50,285 nucleotides of DNA from the IMG/VR virus record IMGVR_UViG_3300011253_000436, positions 1 through 50,285 of that record; one strand, 5' to 3'. This document shows positions 1-8,538 of this stretch, piece by piece (the stretch's first letter is position 1; each line of letters opens with the position of its first letter). The stretch is from a virus. The position numbers and the translations under genes were made by a program. Under the pieces are notes generated by a model that was not told where the DNA came from, ran no database searches, and saw nothing but the letters and a program-made list of their open reading frames with translations.

Positions 1-21
1 GCAACCTAAAAAGATTGCTAA
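1..21. repeat. 21-bp terminal overlap marking circular closure (left copy)
   Basis: Identical to 50265-50285. The length and exactness are typical of a k-mer overlap left by an assembler on a circular or circularly permuted genome, rather than a biological terminal repeat. Confidence 0.9.
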
Positions 22-2137
22 GAAAACGGCACAATATAGAAACAAAGGCGGGCTTATGTCTTCTAGCGACGATCTAGTACAAGAAAAAAACGAAGGCGGC
101 TTAGTGTCCGACACTTCTCCTAGAATGGAACGAGCAAGAGAAGCTAAGGAAGAAAGACAGGCATTAGGTGTACCAGAAGACACTACAGTCCAAGACGCAG
201 CTTACTTTGCGGCTTCTTTAGCCCCTGTTACGGGAGAGGCTATTGCTGCAAAAGAGGCACTAGAAAGTTTTGAAAAAGGGGACTACGGCATGGCTACATT
301 GTCTGCCGCCGGAGCCATCCCCTTATTAGGTATGCCCGCACGAGTTGCGGCTAAAGCACTTAAAGCTCCTAAATGGTTTAAGGCATCTGATTCTGTTCCT
401 GACAACATACCGGCTCCTGAAAAAGCACAACTTACTCAAATAAACACTAAGATTTACGATAAAGTAGACTCTTACTTTTCTAAAAATAACACAAAAGGAA
501 AGACACTAGACTACGGTGCAGGGCATGGACATGGGGCTTCTATACTAAAAGCGGACAGCTACGAGCCATTTCCAAAGGATAGATTTGTAGGAGGAAAACC
601 TACATTTTCTTCTAGTGCGGACATACCAAGTGAATCCTACGACAAAATAGTAAACACTTATGTTCTAAACGTAGTTCCTAAAGACGTTAGAGATGGGCTA
701 GTTTCTGAGATGGGTAGAGTACTTAAACCCGGAGGCGAAGCAGTCATAGTCACTAGAGGGACAGATGTATTTGGCTCCAAAGCCCGTCCTGTAAAAGCGG
801 CGCTAGGACCTGAAGACGGTTCTGTAATACTAGCTAAAGGAACCTACCAAAAAGGGTTTACTCCAACTGAATTAAAGGAGTACACTTCCGATATTTTAGG
901 TGAAGGGTTTACTGTAGATATAGTAAATACTTCGGGGACTAGCCCCGGAATTAGATTGACTAAAGCCATAGAAAAACACAAAGGTGGACTTATGTACGGC
1001 AACAAACAAAATAAAAAAATGCATGGCGGGGGCCACGCAAAGAAAGACTATTCAAAATACAAAAAGATGAATATGGGCGGTTACACTGGTGGTATGACTC
1101 AGGCAATGGGGATGAATCCTATGTTTGATGAAACCGAAGAGATGCCACAAATGAACTGCGGTGGGTACATGGGAGGCGGTATGATGTCCGCTGACGTTAT
1201 TGTAGGTATCGACCCTGTTAGTGGCAACGAAATCCCGCTAGGCTCAGACGCTGAGAATGTTAGAGACGATATTCCTGCTATGCTTTCTGAAGACGAATAC
1301 GTCCTTCCGGCTGACGTAGTTAAATGGCATGGTCTAAAGCATATTCAAGAAATGCACGACGAAGCGTCTATGGGTCTAATGTCAATGGCTATGGACGGCC
1401 TTGTGGCTACTGGAGAGCCTGCTGTAAAATCTAAAGATGCAGAGAAAGTTAAGCAAGAATACCGTACTGAAAAGGGATCTAGAAAGACTCCTGAAGGTGT
1501 GGAAGTAGAGCTAACTGCTTACGAAGTAGAAGATAATGCAGATTTAGAAAAAGAAGACGATTCAAAATACAAGTCTAAAGTAAAAGGCAACATGAAAGAG
1601 TATGGTAAGGGTGGTCTTTTAGGCTACGCTGAAGGTGGCCTTGTAGACGACGAAGACCCAGACCCGTATGGTGATTTACTAGACGATGGCTTTGAGTTTG
1701 ATGCTGACATGATGAATGCTGAGATGCTTGAAGAAGTAGCTGCGGAGCAACGTGCTAGAGACAAAGAGCTAGAGCCATATATGCGAGAAGAAAGTCTCAG
1801 TGAAGAAGATGCTGCTGATCTATTTGATGTAGACGAAGACGCGGGCGTTATTGACGTTCCTGATGGCGGTATGGATACTACTCCAGTGTCAGAAGACGAA
1901 GAAATCTCAGAAGACAAAGTAAATAAAGTAGCTGCTGCATTACTAAAGCAAGCAAGCTCATACAGTGGTAGTGGCTCAGAAGGTGCAGCATTTATGTCTG
2001 GCCTAGGCAACGGTGTTAAGATGGCCGAGCTAGGAAAGAAAGTAGGCGACCAGTTAGCTGACTACGAAACTAAAAGTGGTAACAATCCGTTTGGATTCTT
2101 ACGAGACGACAAAGGCTTTTTCCGAAAAAGGGGTTAA
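1..2137 (+). CDS. Virion polyprotein with embedded methyltransferase-like domain (C-terminal part; gene begins at 50068)
   Basis: This frame is open from the first base and joins, in frame, the segment starting at 50068, giving about 777 residues in the circular genome; the ATG at 56 is internal. Order of parts (full-length numbering): basic N-terminus, about 1-80; Ala-rich helical part, about 130-195; class I SAM-methyltransferase-like domain, about 214-389, with motif I LDYGAGHGHG, an acidic turn EPF, YDKIVNTYVLNVVP, and RVLKPGGEAVIV; Gly/Met-rich linker; then a segment with DDIPAMLSEDEYVLPADVV, which I recall from marine podovirus structural proteins; and an acidic C-terminus. KGGL/EGGL hinges separate the parts. 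It sits between portal and scaffold, so a virion or head role is likely. Methylation activity and target are inferred, not shown. Confidence 0.75.
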   Translation, partial: QPKKIAKKTAQYRNKGGLMSSSDDLVQEKNEGGLVSDTSPRMERAREAKEERQALGVPEDTTVQDAAYFAASLAPVTGEAIAAKEALESFEKGDYGMATLSAAGAIPLLGMPARVAAKALKAPKWFKASDSVPDNIPAPEKAQLTQINTKIYDKVDSYFSKNNTKGKTLDYGAGHGHGASILKADSYEPFPKDRFVGGKPTFSSSADIPSESYDKIVNTYVLNVVPKDVRDGLVSEMGRVLKPGGEAVIVTRGTDVFGSKARPVKAALGPEDGSVILAKGTYQKGFTPTELKEYTSDILGEGFTVDIVNTSGTSPGIRLTKAIEKHKGGLMYGNKQNKKMHGGGHAKKDYSKYKKMNMGGYTGGMTQAMGMNPMFDETEEMPQMNCGGYMGGGMMSADVIVGIDPVSGNEIPLGSDAENVRDDIPAMLSEDEYVLPADVVKWHGLKHIQEMHDEASMGLMSMAMDGLVATGEPAVKSKDAEKVKQEYRTEKGSRKTPEGVEVELTAYEVEDNADLEKEDDSKYKSKVKGNMKEYGKGGLLGYAEGGLVDDEDPDPYGDLLDDGFEFDADMMNAEMLEEVAAEQRARDKELEPYMREESLSEEDAADLFDVDEDAGVIDVPDGGMDTTPVSEDEEISEDKVNKVAAALLKQASSYSGSGSEGAAFMSGLGNGVKMAELGKKVGDQLADYETKSGNNPFGFLRDDKGFFRKRG

Positions 2138-2207
2138 GCTAACAGATCGACGGTAAGGGCTACCCGCGATAGCAACACCATTGTGGCCCCCAATAGGTAA
2201 AATCAAC

Positions 2208-2993
2208 ATGGCTAAATATCAAGGAGCATACCGCTCTGAAAAAGAACAACCGGAGCAAGTTAACGTAGCGGAACGACAAGAACCCGCAGCTACTTCGGTT
2301 GAGGAAGAAACATTTAAAAAACGCTACTCAGATTTACGACGGCACTCACAGGCAAAAACAGATGCTGCCGAGGCCGAAGCTAAAAAGCTGAAAGCTCAAC
2401 TAGATGCTGCGACTAAGAAACAAATTAAGTTTCCTAAAACAGACAAAGAGATTAGCGAATGGGTAACAAAATACCCAGACGTAGCAGGAATAATCGACAC
2501 CATAGCACAACGCAGAGCGTTAGAGGCTACGGGTCAAGTAGAAAAGAAAATGGATAGTCTTCGTAAATTAGAGACTAAGATCCATAAAGACAAAGCAGAA
2601 ACGCATCTAAAGGCTATGCACCCTGACTTCGATAAGATTAGACAGGATAAAAAATTCCACGTTTGGGCAGAACGACAGCCTAAATGGGTACAAGAAGCCT
2701 TATATGCAAATGACACTGATGCACTAGCCGCAGCTAGAGCTATTGATTTATACAAAGCTGATTTAGAAAAGTCAATGGCCGCAGCCAAGAAACGAAATAA
2801 AGGCAACAGTGCCGCAGAGTCAGTAACAAGAACTTCAAGTGCTTCACCTAGATCTTCCACTAATAATGGAAGCTGGAGTGAATCAAAAGTACAATCGCTT
2901 ACATCTCAGCAGTTTGATGAGTATGAAGCGGAGATCGAGAAAGCCATTCGCTCTGGCTCTTTCGATTACGATCTTTCTGGTGGAGCTAGATAG
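2208..2993 (+). CDS. Capsid scaffolding / head assembly protein
   Basis: 261 residues, directly upstream of the capsid gene. It is highly charged and helix-rich: Lys/Glu/Ala-rich coiled coil around residues 30-70, a central KFPKTDKEISEW segment, and a low-complexity Ser/Thr/Asn region before a short C-terminal helix (about 230-255). This charge-rich coiled coil with a disordered linker and small C-terminal helix is usual for scaffolds that are expelled or cleaved during maturation. A TTG 27 bp upstream (2181) stays in frame, but ATG 2208 begins the typical MAKYQGAY sequence and is preferred. Function rests on position and composition. Confidence 0.65.
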   Translation: MAKYQGAYRSEKEQPEQVNVAERQEPAATSVEEETFKKRYSDLRRHSQAKTDAAEAEAKKLKAQLDAATKKQIKFPKTDKEISEWVTKYPDVAGIIDTIAQRRALEATGQVEKKMDSLRKLETKIHKDKAETHLKAMHPDFDKIRQDKKFHVWAERQPKWVQEALYANDTDALAAARAIDLYKADLEKSMAAAKKRNKGNSAAESVTRTSSASPRSSTNNGSWSESKVQSLTSQQFDEYEAEIEKAIRSGSFDYDLSGGAR

Positions 2994-3196
2994 TAGCATC
3001 ACCGGATTATCGCACAGACTAGGACCGCATCTGATAAAGCCTACTCCTTGGTCTGTGTTTACCAAAAGTTAAACGGCGTTAGTCACCTTTAGCTAGTGGC
3101 CCCTTCACAGGACACCCACAGAACTGAAGCCCTTTCGTATGTTACCTTTTGCGTTTATCAATGCCCCAACTATATTTCTATTAAGGAGAAATCATC
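2994..3196 (+). other. Noncoding capsid leader with hairpin
   Basis: 203 bp without a convincing gene between scaffold and capsid. It holds an imperfect hairpin at 3013-3057 (CACAGAC/GTCTGTG outer stem, AGGA/TCCT inner stem) and a promoter-like pair (TTGCGT 3149-3154, 16-bp spacer, TATATT 3171-3176). The Shine-Dalgarno AAGGAG lies just before the capsid ATG. It may raise or separate capsid expression; the hairpin lacks a good U-run, so termination is doubtful. Confidence 0.4.
3149..3176 (+). promoter_or_regulatory. Possible capsid promoter
   Basis: TTGCGT, 16-bp spacer, TATATT. The -10 matches 5 of 6 bases; the -35 is weak but shares TTGC and the 16-bp spacing with the promoters before 40742 and 41665. 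The predicted start would give a very short leader at the Shine-Dalgarno site, which counts against it. Confidence 0.3.
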
Positions 3197-4264
3197 ATGG
3201 CATTTAATAAAGCAACGGGCCACGGAAATCTACCTAACGGTAACTTCTCGCCTGTCATTTATTCTCAGAAAGTCCAAAAGGCTTTCCGCAAGTCTTCTGT
3301 TGTTGAAGACATTACTAACACTGATTACATGGGTGAAATTGCTAACTTTGGCGACTCAGTTAAAATTATCAAAGAACCTGAAATTTCAGTAAGCTCTTAC
3401 GCTCGCGGCACTCAGATCCAAACTCAGGATCTAGACGACAGCGAGTTTTCATTAAACATCGACCAAGCTAACTACTTTAGCTTCAAGATGGATGACATCG
3501 AAAACGCTCACTCACACGTTAACTTCATGGATATGGCAACTGATCGTGCTGGTTACAAATTGCGTGACACTTTCGATTCAGAAGTATTAGGTTACGCTTC
3601 TGGTTACGCTAAAGGTGCAGACGGCGTTTGGGCAGTTAACACTGCTACTAACGGTGTTGCAGCTAGTTCTACTGCGGGTACGGATGAGTTATTGGCTGCT
3701 AACAAGCTAGAAGAAGCTACTTTTGGTGGTTCTACTGGTGCAGGTACGGCAATCAAGTTGTCTAACGGTACAGACACTGCGGGTTTCGCTTCTCCATTAG
3801 AAGTTTTGAACCGTATGGCTCGTATTATGGATGTTAACAATATCGACACTGAAGATCGTTGGTTTGTTGCTGATCCTGTGTTCTTCGAGCGTTTAATGGA
3901 CGAAGGTTCTAAGTTTGTAAGTGCAGACTTTAACTTGTCTATGGACGGCGACGGCATTATTGCTAACGGTCGAATCGGTAACGGTTTAATTCGTGGCTTT
4001 AAAATCTACAAGTCTAATAACTTACCTTTCTTGGGTACTGGTCCCGGCACTGAGAGTGACACTGCTAGTTCCTCTAACTTTGGTGTTGTTGTTGCTGGTC
4101 ATCAATCTGCTATTGCTTCTGCACAGCAAATTGACAAGACTGAAACTTATCGTGACCCTGACAGCTTCGCTGACATCGTTCGTGGTATGCAATTGTACGG
4201 TCGCAAGATTCTTCGTCCAGAAGCTCTTGTTACTGCTCGATACCAACTTGCTGCGTCTGCATAA
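3197..4264 (+). CDS. Major capsid protein
   Basis: 355 residues, preceded by a strong AAGGAG 8-9 bases upstream. It begins MAFNKATGHGNLPNGNFSP and continues with YSQKVQKAFRKSSVVEDI and GDSVKIIKEPEI, the N-terminal and axial-domain features I recall in capsid proteins of marine podoviruses. A variable Gly/Thr/Ala-rich region (about 145-190) interrupts the core, and the C-terminus carries DIVRGMQLYGRKILRPEAL, a typical capsid ending. Position after the scaffold, length and strong ribosome site agree. A terminator after the next gene suggests the two are made together at high level. The HK97-type fold is inferred. Confidence 0.88.
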   Translation: MAFNKATGHGNLPNGNFSPVIYSQKVQKAFRKSSVVEDITNTDYMGEIANFGDSVKIIKEPEISVSSYARGTQIQTQDLDDSEFSLNIDQANYFSFKMDDIENAHSHVNFMDMATDRAGYKLRDTFDSEVLGYASGYAKGADGVWAVNTATNGVAASSTAGTDELLAANKLEEATFGGSTGAGTAIKLSNGTDTAGFASPLEVLNRMARIMDVNNIDTEDRWFVADPVFFERLMDEGSKFVSADFNLSMDGDGIIANGRIGNGLIRGFKIYKSNNLPFLGTGPGTESDTASSSNFGVVVAGHQSAIASAQQIDKTETYRDPDSFADIVRGMQLYGRKILRPEALVTARYQLAASA

Positions 4265-4276
4265 GGAGAATAACTA

Positions 4277-4777
4277 ATGGCTACTTTTGACCAAGCTACA
4301 AATATCAACGCAGGCACTCAGCCTGTCCAAACTGGCCGAGGTGTGTACTTCTTAGAAGCAACCATCGACATGGCCGTTGTTAAAGCGCAGAAAACCAGCG
4401 CCTTAGTTGCTGGCGACATCATTCAGTGCATCGACGTTCCTGCTAACACTATGATTATCGGTGGTGGTATTGAAGTCGTAACTGCGTTTGACGCAAGCGC
4501 TGACGGTACTACTTGGAACTTAGGTGTTACTGGTAGTGGCGGTATCGTTACTTCTATCTGTAATGTTGTAGATCCAGAAGATGCTGCTGCGGGTTCTTAC
4601 TTCGGTACAGGAACTGCTGGCGCTTCAGGTACTTTCATTACTGCGGCCAACGACACTGTTGACCTAGAAATGCAAGCAGTAACTACTGCGCCTTCAACTG
4701 GTGTACTACGAATCTTTATCGTATGTATCCCAGTGGATGCTAAATTAGCACCCGGCGTTGCAGCTATCGGATCGTAA
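4277..4777 (+). CDS. Capsid-associated structural protein (possible head decoration)
   Basis: 166 residues, 12 bp after the capsid gene with its own GGAG site, and closed by a rho-independent terminator. Rich in Gly, Ala, Thr and Val, almost without Lys after the first third, and full of alternating beta-type segments (IIGGGIEVVTAF, VLRIFIVCIPV). Such small beta-rich proteins beside the capsid gene in marine podoviruses are virion components. Decoration or head-fibre role is inferred from position; no catalytic motif is visible. Confidence 0.55.
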   Translation: MATFDQATNINAGTQPVQTGRGVYFLEATIDMAVVKAQKTSALVAGDIIQCIDVPANTMIIGGGIEVVTAFDASADGTTWNLGVTGSGGIVTSICNVVDPEDAAAGSYFGTGTAGASGTFITAANDTVDLEMQAVTTAPSTGVLRIFIVCIPVDAKLAPGVAAIGS

Positions 4778-4795
4778 GATAGTGTGACTTAGATT

Positions 4796-4825
4796 GTGGG
4801 CTGGTTCGCTGGCCCACTTTCTTTT
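4796..4825 (+). terminator. Rho-independent terminator after the capsid genes
   Basis: Perfect stem GTGGGC (4796-4801) / GCCCAC (4812-4817) with a 10-base loop, followed by TTTCTTTT. It lies in the 68-bp gap before the adaptor gene and would give a short capsid transcript plus readthrough to tail genes. Confidence 0.8.
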
Positions 4826-4845
4826 ACTTTTAATAGAGTGTAATT

Positions 4846-5901
4846 ATGTCTTTAACATATATGGACCTTTGCAATAAGGTACTTCGACGCATCAATGAGG
4901 TTGAGTTTTCTCAGACTGATTTTGATAGCGCCACCGGATTACACGCAGCTACTAAAGATGCTGTGTTACACGCTATTGCAAAAATAAATTCAGCGGAGTT
5001 TGAATGGCCGTTTAACGCCACTACATATACTCAAACTTTGCAAGCAGGAGTAGAGTCTTATCAGTTTCCTAGTGACTTAAAAACTGTAGACTTTAATTCT
5101 TTTCAAATTCAACGTGACGTAAACTCTGTAGTCATCACTAAGATAGACGCAGATACATTCACTTACCCTTTGCCTATTACTAATTTAGGGAACTCAGTGA
5201 ACTCAGCTACGACAGAGACGTACACAGCTAGTACTGGAGACGCTACAGTAGGTGCTATTAATAATACTTCTAGCACAGCTAACGTAGGAGCTATTATAGA
5301 TATAGCTTCTGCTAGCTTATCTAGTAATGTAGTTACGGTAAACACTTCCTCTGCTCATGGTCTAAACACAAACGACACCGTAGGTATATCTAGCCTTGGG
5401 TTTGATGTTACTGACCCTAATAGCGTTAAAGTTGAAAATTTTAGAACACTAAAGAAAATAGAAAGAGACGAATACTTTAATCATGGCAGAGATGCAGATG
5501 CTAACTCTCTGGCCGCCGGTAGGGGTATGCCCGACCATATATTCATGGATCATGGAGTAGGTTCTGGTTTATCTCAGGATTTGTATTTTGGTATAACTCC
5601 TTCGCCAGACAAAGCGTATAAAGTTAAATTTAATTACTTTGCTGTGCCTTTTAAACTTAGTGCATACAACGATATAACTAAGATTCCAGATAACTTCGAG
5701 CACGTTATAGTAGATGGTGCAGTACACTTTATGTTTACTTTTAAAGAGAACATGGATGCTGGACAGCTAGCATTGATGAGTTTCCAGCAAGGCATCAAAG
5801 AGATGCAGAGCCAACTAATAAATTCATACGAAAGAATTACTGACCGTCGTGTAGCATTTGGTGGCGGCAAGATTGGTATCCAAGTAGCTGACAGGGTGTA
5901 A
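4846..5901 (+). CDS. Head-tail adaptor / tail tubular protein, with an inserted beta module
   Basis: 351 residues. Starts MSLTYMDLCNKVLRRINEVE, then an Asn/Trp-containing helix (AKINSAEFEWPFNATTYTQ), as in adaptor proteins of the T7 gp11 / SU10 adaptor type, and ends in long helices (MDAGQLALMSFQQGIKEM) leading to a short basic tail. Residues about 92-195 interrupt the adaptor sequence with a Thr/Ser-rich beta module (DADTFTYPLP, SSNVVTVNTSSAHGL) that recurs in the gene at 8538. The next gene looks like the tail nozzle, so this is probably the ring between portal and nozzle. Assignment is from order and motif recall. Confidence 0.65.
   Translation: MSLTYMDLCNKVLRRINEVEFSQTDFDSATGLHAATKDAVLHAIAKINSAEFEWPFNATTYTQTLQAGVESYQFPSDLKTVDFNSFQIQRDVNSVVITKIDADTFTYPLPITNLGNSVNSATTETYTASTGDATVGAINNTSSTANVGAIIDIASASLSSNVVTVNTSSAHGLNTNDTVGISSLGFDVTDPNSVKVENFRTLKKIERDEYFNHGRDADANSLAAGRGMPDHIFMDHGVGSGLSQDLYFGITPSPDKAYKVKFNYFAVPFKLSAYNDITKIPDNFEHVIVDGAVHFMFTFKENMDAGQLALMSFQQGIKEMQSQLINSYERITDRRVAFGGGKIGIQVADRV
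5119..5430 (+). repeat. Inserted FCCH-like beta module, copy 1
   Basis: Codons about 92-195 of the adaptor gene. The protein motif DADTFT(Y/V)P and the block SSNV(V/L)T(V/I)NTSSAH recur in the gene at 8538 (8982-9272). It resembles the phage module annotated as ubiquitin-activating enzyme E1 FCCH-like, with its two halves in swapped order. Confidence 0.6.
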
Positions 5902-5906
5902 GTATA

Positions 5907-7664
5907 GTGCCAGATCAAACGCAACAACAAACTGTTATATGCCAAGGGGGCTTAGACAACTCAGAAAATCATCTAGCTCTTTCAGATGGTAAAGAGGGTG
6001 TGGCTGCTCGCTTGGTAAACTACGAAGTAGGTGAGTTTGGTGGCTACCGTAGAATAGAAGGGTTTAGCTATCTTAACCCCACAGGTAACAACAACACCGC
6101 AGAGGATAACTCTACTGTCCCCGGAACAGGGTCTATCTTAGGTGTTTTTGTATATCGTGACTTGTATGATTTAGCGGATGATGTTATTGCTATTAGACAG
6201 GTTTCAGGGCAAAGCTACTATTCTATTTACAAAATGCGAGCCGGTAACACATGGCTTAATATATCTGACGGCGGCAAGCTAAACAATCAATCTAGTCAAA
6301 ACTATAGGCCAACTGCTACTGGTGTAAATAGAGTACATATAACTAAGTTTAACGATGATGAAGGTAACAAAATATGTATAACTGACGGGGTAAACCCTGC
6401 GGTTATCTATTGGAATACTACAGGTGGACATAACTTTCAGCAGATCGTATCTACTGGTAATACAAGCTCAACAGATGCTAATGCGGGAGCACCACAGGGC
6501 AGTAGCGGATCTAACGACGGTTACGGGGGCGACCAAGCCATAAACAAACCTAAATGCTCTGCTTTCTACAAGACTAGCTTATATCTAGGTGGTGACGGTT
6601 CTAACGACCAACCTGCTAGTGTAGTGGCTTATAGTGCGGCTTCGGACATCTACGACTTCTCTGCTAGCGGAGGAGCGGCTCAAATACCCGTAGATGTAGA
6701 CGTAGTTAACATGATGCCTTTCCGAGATGACTTATATATATTTGGTCGTACAGGCATAAAAAGAATAAAGCAAAGTGGCACAGATATTATTGCCGAGAAC
6801 GTCACTAGAAACTTAGGGTGTGTAGCTCCTGACAGTGTAGTAGAGATAGGCGGCGACCTTATATTCTTAGCGCAAGATGGATTCCGTCCTGTAGCAGGTA
6901 CAGCTAGAATAGGCGATATAGAATTAGAAACTTTATCTAAGTCTATACAAAGTGACCTTATACATTTATCTAGCACTTACGATTTAGACAGGATGGTATC
7001 TGTAGTTATCCCATCTAAGGCACAAGTACGCTACTTCCTAAACGCAGCTACTCCTACTGATATTTCTGTAGCAGATGCTCCCGGATTTATTGGTGGACTT
7101 CGTACTGAAGATAACACGACGGGATGGGAGTGGGGCCGCATACAAGGTATACAGGCTAACTGTACAGATTCAGGTTACATAGGAAATATAGAGTACATAG
7201 TACATGGCGACCACGCAGGTAAAATATACCAGCAAGAAATAGGCAGCGACTTCAACGGCGCAGATATTACTGCTATTTACGAAACGCCTTACATTGACAT
7301 GGGCGACCCTCTAGTACGAAAGACTATACGAAAAGTAGATGCTTTCATTAGAGCGGAAGGCACTATGACTATGGGCTTAACTCTAGACTTTGATTACGGG
7401 GACCCTGATCTATTTAGGCCTGCGGATCTATCTTCAATAACTGAAGGTGCTATATCAGAGTTCGGTAGGGCAGGCGTTACTTACGTAGATGATGCCGACG
7501 ACGCTTCTATATTTTTATACGGTGGACAGACTAAACCCGTTTTATCTTATCAAATATCTGGCTCTGGGCATTCCGTTCAGTTTAGATTTATAAGTACAGG
7601 TACGTTTGCCCCTTACTCAATCCAAGGGTTGATACTTAAATTCACGACTTCAGGAAAACAATAA
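5907..7664 (+). CDS. Tail nozzle / stabilisation protein (tail tubular B or P22 gp10-like)
   Basis: 585 residues, GTG start 5 bp after the adaptor stop. Opens with CQGGLDNSENHLALSDGKEG and a conserved GGYRRIEGF, typical of the long tail-tube proteins that follow the adaptor. The body is beta-rich with repeated short blades (DDLYIFGRTGIKRI, GDLIFLAQDGFRPV, TGWEWGRIQGIQ), consistent with a propeller plus nozzle. It ends with beta segments (SGSGHSVQFRFISTG), also typical. Overlap-free close packing with adaptor and fibre genes supports tail function. No enzymatic motif seen. Confidence 0.7.
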   Translation: MPDQTQQQTVICQGGLDNSENHLALSDGKEGVAARLVNYEVGEFGGYRRIEGFSYLNPTGNNNTAEDNSTVPGTGSILGVFVYRDLYDLADDVIAIRQVSGQSYYSIYKMRAGNTWLNISDGGKLNNQSSQNYRPTATGVNRVHITKFNDDEGNKICITDGVNPAVIYWNTTGGHNFQQIVSTGNTSSTDANAGAPQGSSGSNDGYGGDQAINKPKCSAFYKTSLYLGGDGSNDQPASVVAYSAASDIYDFSASGGAAQIPVDVDVVNMMPFRDDLYIFGRTGIKRIKQSGTDIIAENVTRNLGCVAPDSVVEIGGDLIFLAQDGFRPVAGTARIGDIELETLSKSIQSDLIHLSSTYDLDRMVSVVIPSKAQVRYFLNAATPTDISVADAPGFIGGLRTEDNTTGWEWGRIQGIQANCTDSGYIGNIEYIVHGDHAGKIYQQEIGSDFNGADITAIYETPYIDMGDPLVRKTIRKVDAFIRAEGTMTMGLTLDFDYGDPDLFRPADLSSITEGAISEFGRAGVTYVDDADDASIFLYGGQTKPVLSYQISGSGHSVQFRFISTGTFAPYSIQGLILKFTTSGKQ

Positions 7665-7665
7665 T

Positions 7666-8538
7666 ATGGCAGGTTACACACGACAATCAGCTTCCAGTAT
7701 TGCGAATGGCGTAGCTATATCTGCCGTTCCTTTAAACAACGAGTTCAACGCTCTGCTTGCGGCATTTGATGCCTCTTCTGGTCATCAGCATGACGGTACT
7801 ACAGGAGATGCCCCTAAGATTGCGTTAGCTACTTCTGTATCTGGTCTACTTCCGCTAGCTAATGGGGGTGTTGCAGGCCTTAACAATGTGACCACATCTA
7901 ATCCCGGTGTTAATAACGACACAGACGAGAGCTACAATATAGGTAGTTTTTGGGGAAATTCTAATACAGATAGAGGTTACTTGTGTTATGATGCTAGTGA
8001 TGGCGCGGCAGTATGGAAAGAATTAGTACATATCAACGCCGCAGGCAATGCAATAGACCCCGGAGCAGATAACACTGTAGACTTGGGTACTAGCTCTAAT
8101 CAATTTAAAGACCTACACATTAACGGTACAGCTAATATAGATGCTCTTGCAGCAGATGCAGCTACTGTTACAGGCATTATCACTGGTTCTGGTGGTATAA
8201 CTTCTTTTATAAACATCCAAGCGTCGGCTTCTAGCACTGTTTCTGCGAGTACTTTTGCAGGCTACGCTAACAAACGAGTAATCTTAACAGGCAGTACTGC
8301 TGCTACTTACGTTCTTCCTGATGCCGTTGTCGGTGATGTAGGCAAGACATGGGTTATCTGTAACGCTAGTAGTGCTGCTATAACCTTAGATGTAGACACT
8401 AACAGCCAGACTGTAACTAAACTTGTAGGTAGCGCGGCTGCTACCACTTCTGATATAACTATTGCCTCTGGTGGTGTTGTAGATTTAGTTTGTACGGCAG
8501 CAGATAATTATATCCTATACGGTAGTGGTATTGCGTAA
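7666..8538 (+). CDS. Tail fibre / appendage protein
   Basis: 290 residues. N-terminal ...VPLNNEFNALLAAFD..SGHQHDGTTGDAPKI is the common anchoring motif of podovirus and myovirus fibres (a FNAL..AF followed by H-x-HDGTTG). After this come PLANGG and a DNTVDLGTSSNQFKDLHI segment, the usual shaft motif, and a beta-rich end (KTWVICNASSAAITLDVD). The start lies one base after the nozzle gene stop. It probably attaches to the tail tube and mediates or supports host recognition. Receptor specificity is not readable. Confidence 0.7.
   Translation: MAGYTRQSASSIANGVAISAVPLNNEFNALLAAFDASSGHQHDGTTGDAPKIALATSVSGLLPLANGGVAGLNNVTTSNPGVNNDTDESYNIGSFWGNSNTDRGYLCYDASDGAAVWKELVHINAAGNAIDPGADNTVDLGTSSNQFKDLHINGTANIDALAADAATVTGIITGSGGITSFINIQASASSTVSASTFAGYANKRVILTGSTAATYVLPDAVVGDVGKTWVICNASSAAITLDVDTNSQTVTKLVGSAAATTSDITIASGGVVDLVCTAADNYILYGSGIA

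Noticed and set aside
1-21. A biological direct terminal repeat
   Set aside because: 21 bp is far shorter than podovirus terminal repeats and lies inside a gene; an assembly overlap explains it better.
56-58. ATG 56 as the true start of the methyltransferase-bearing protein
   Set aside because: The frame is open upstream through the junction to 50068, which has a TAATG coupled start; no ribosome site precedes 56.
2839-3392. Plus-strand frames across the scaffold end and capsid start
   Set aside because: They lie out of frame in known genes or in the leader; neither has a ribosome site or family resemblance.
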